From contig JAJDEH010000447.1 in the NCBI GenBank assembly GCA_029259935.1, positions 1 to 6,412 on the forward strand: 6,412 nucleotides of DNA, given 5' to 3'. The DNA is from Planctomycetota bacterium. GTDB taxonomy: Bacteria; Planctomycetota; Planctomycetia; Pirellulales; Pirellulaceae. How positions within the stretch are numbered: position 1 is the first letter of the stretch; every line of letters starts with the position of its first letter. Shown here in pieces: positions 6,057 through 6,412 of this stretch. The notes beneath the pieces are model-generated. The model did not search any database and was not told where the DNA came from. It saw only the letters and a program-made list of their open reading frames with translations. Made by a program: the position numbers and the translations under genes.

Positions 6057-6167
6057 GAGGGCTGCAACAGTGGCCGCGGTCGCGGCAAAGGACGTAAACC
6101 AACACAAAAACCTCAAGACGCTCGCGGAGCCAGTTCCGGTCCACCACCCGATGGCCGCGGCTCGTAG
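6054..6167 (+). other. In-frame extension past UGA, possible Sec or lost Cys codon
   Basis: The UGA (6054-6056) is followed in frame by 36 codons and then TAG (6165-6167). The tail starts with EGC, giving U-x-x-C at residues 196-199, then a Gly/Arg/Lys-rich part (SGRGRGKGRK), a Pro/Gln part and a PPPDGRGS end. This looks like a natural low-complexity tail, and the transcription terminator hairpin begins 20 bases after its stop. It could be selenocysteine read-through, a Cys codon (TGC/TGT) changed to TGA by mutation or sequencing error, or untranslated RNA that happens to be open. A second frame is also open here (GTG at 6070 to TAA at 6184-6186, 38 codons, with GAGAGGG at 6055-6061 upstream) and has a more coding-like third-position GC, so the case is not settled. 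Confidence 0.35.
6073..6086 (+). promoter_or_regulatory. SECIS-like hairpin downstream of the UGA
   Basis: GCCGC (6073-6077) pairs perfectly with GCGGC (6082-6086) around the loop GGTC (GGUC in RNA). The loop begins 21 bases after the UGA. General rules for bacterial SECIS elements ask for a short stem, a G among the first loop bases and a loop roughly 16-37 bases from the UGA, and all of these hold. The apical loop GGUC is also, from memory, that of the E. coli fdhF element. The bulged U of fdhF is missing, and in GC-rich DNA such a hairpin can arise by chance. Confidence 0.25.
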
Positions 6168-6187
6168 ATTCTCCCCTTCACACTAAC

Positions 6188-6233
6188 CCGACGCGCAAGG
6201 AAGGATTCGCCGCGCCCCTCCTTTGCGCGTCGG
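6188..6233. terminator. Strong hairpin ending the operon
   Basis: CCGACGCGCAAGGA (6188-6201) pairs with TCCTTTGCGCGTCGG (6219-6233): 14 base pairs with one bulged T and a 17-base loop. It is followed by TTTAGT, a short and imperfect T-run, so it is a likely but not textbook intrinsic terminator. AACCCGACGCGC-type hairpins are, as I remember, frequent between planctomycete genes, so it may also be a dispersed repeat used as a terminator. No other gene lies between the operon and this hairpin. Confidence 0.7.
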
Positions 6234-6257
6234 TTTAGTCTGGATAATTCACGAGTA

Positions 6258-6396
6258 GTTCACAAAATGGGACTGGCTCCGAGCCAAGTTGGATTGGGAC
6301 GCGGATTAGAGGCGGATGTCTCGGTGCCTGTCCCATTTTGTGAACGGCCTATTGGGTGAGCCGTCAATAATGGGACAGGCACCGAGTCGCGTCCCC
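6258..6396. repeat. REP-like palindrome cluster, three GGGACxGGCxCCGAG copies
   Basis: Three copies of a GGGAC(A/T)GGC(A/T)CCGAG motif occur: + strand at 6269-6283, - strand at 6320-6334, and + strand at 6372-6386. The first two lie in 26-base arms (6258-6283 and 6320-6345) that are inverted repeats with 24 of 26 matches and begin with GTTCACAAAATGGGAC. The second and third form an 18-bp perfect inverted repeat (6320-6337 with 6369-6386), flanked by GGGACGCG (6296-6303) and its complement CGCGTCCC (6388-6395). The first copy also has its own small hairpin, TGGCT ccg AGCCA (6274-6286). A GGGAC tag next to an imperfect palindrome is the plan of REP sequences moved by REP-associated tyrosine transposases (IS200/IS605-like). 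No transposase gene is in the window, so this would be a non-autonomous copy. Confidence 0.7.
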
Positions 6397-6412
6397 TACA
6401 CTACCGCGGAAA

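Noticed and set aside
6070..6186. 38-codon frame starting GTG after GAGAGGG, ending just before the terminator
   Set aside because: It has decent spacing and G/C-rich third positions, but the protein is featureless (Ala/Val/His/Pro mix) and competes with the more protein-like extension of the preceding gene. Kept only as an alternative explanation.

Overview
The window holds one operon on the + strand, about 5.5 kb long, with repeat-rich intergenic DNA on both sides. It encodes a MoxR-family AAA+ ATPase, a soluble DUF58 protein, a single-pass membrane protein that I do not recognise, two von Willebrand factor A (VWA) membrane proteins in tandem, and a secreted helical/TPR-like protein. This is the general architecture of MoxR-DUF58-VWA (Bat/Aerotolerance-type) operons. 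The host is most likely a planctomycete, perhaps of the Pirellulales type. I base that on the gene order and on intergenic repeats that I remember, without being able to check, as typical of planctomycete genomes: an AAATCCGAATCTCGAAAT inverted repeat, a CCGCCGG/CCGGCGG hairpin, a CCGACGCGC hairpin and GGGACAGGCACCGAG motifs.

Layout: 1-508 has no convincing gene, two hairpin-rich repeats and a candidate promoter. 509-1525 is the MoxR ATPase. 1526-1769 is a gap containing a ~130-bp imperfect palindrome. 1770-2630 is DUF58. 2685-3497 is the signal peptide + TM protein. 3494-4414 and 4422-5429 are the two VWA proteins. 5469-6056 is the secreted helical protein. 6188-6233 is a strong hairpin, the likely terminator. 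6258-6396 is a cluster of REP-like palindromes.

How the genes may work together: MoxR probably hydrolyses ATP in the cytoplasm and acts with DUF58. The VWA proteins, each with a complete metal-binding (MIDAS) motif, sit in the membrane and probably bind client proteins or each other. The single-pass protein could link periplasm and cytoplasm as BatD does in classical operons, and the secreted helical protein could be the outer scaffold (BatC/BatE-like). In related systems this serves envelope stress tolerance or maturation of protein complexes. The client here cannot be told from sequence.

The most interesting signal is at the end of the last gene. The reading frame continues for 36 codons past its UGA stop. 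The UGA is followed at once by Glu-Gly-Cys (a U-x-x-C arrangement) and by a Gly/Arg/Lys/Pro-rich tail. A 5-bp hairpin with a GGUC loop lies 21 nt downstream, which matches the general layout of a bacterial selenocysteine insertion element. It may be a selenoprotein, a mutated Cys codon, or chance; homologue alignment would decide.
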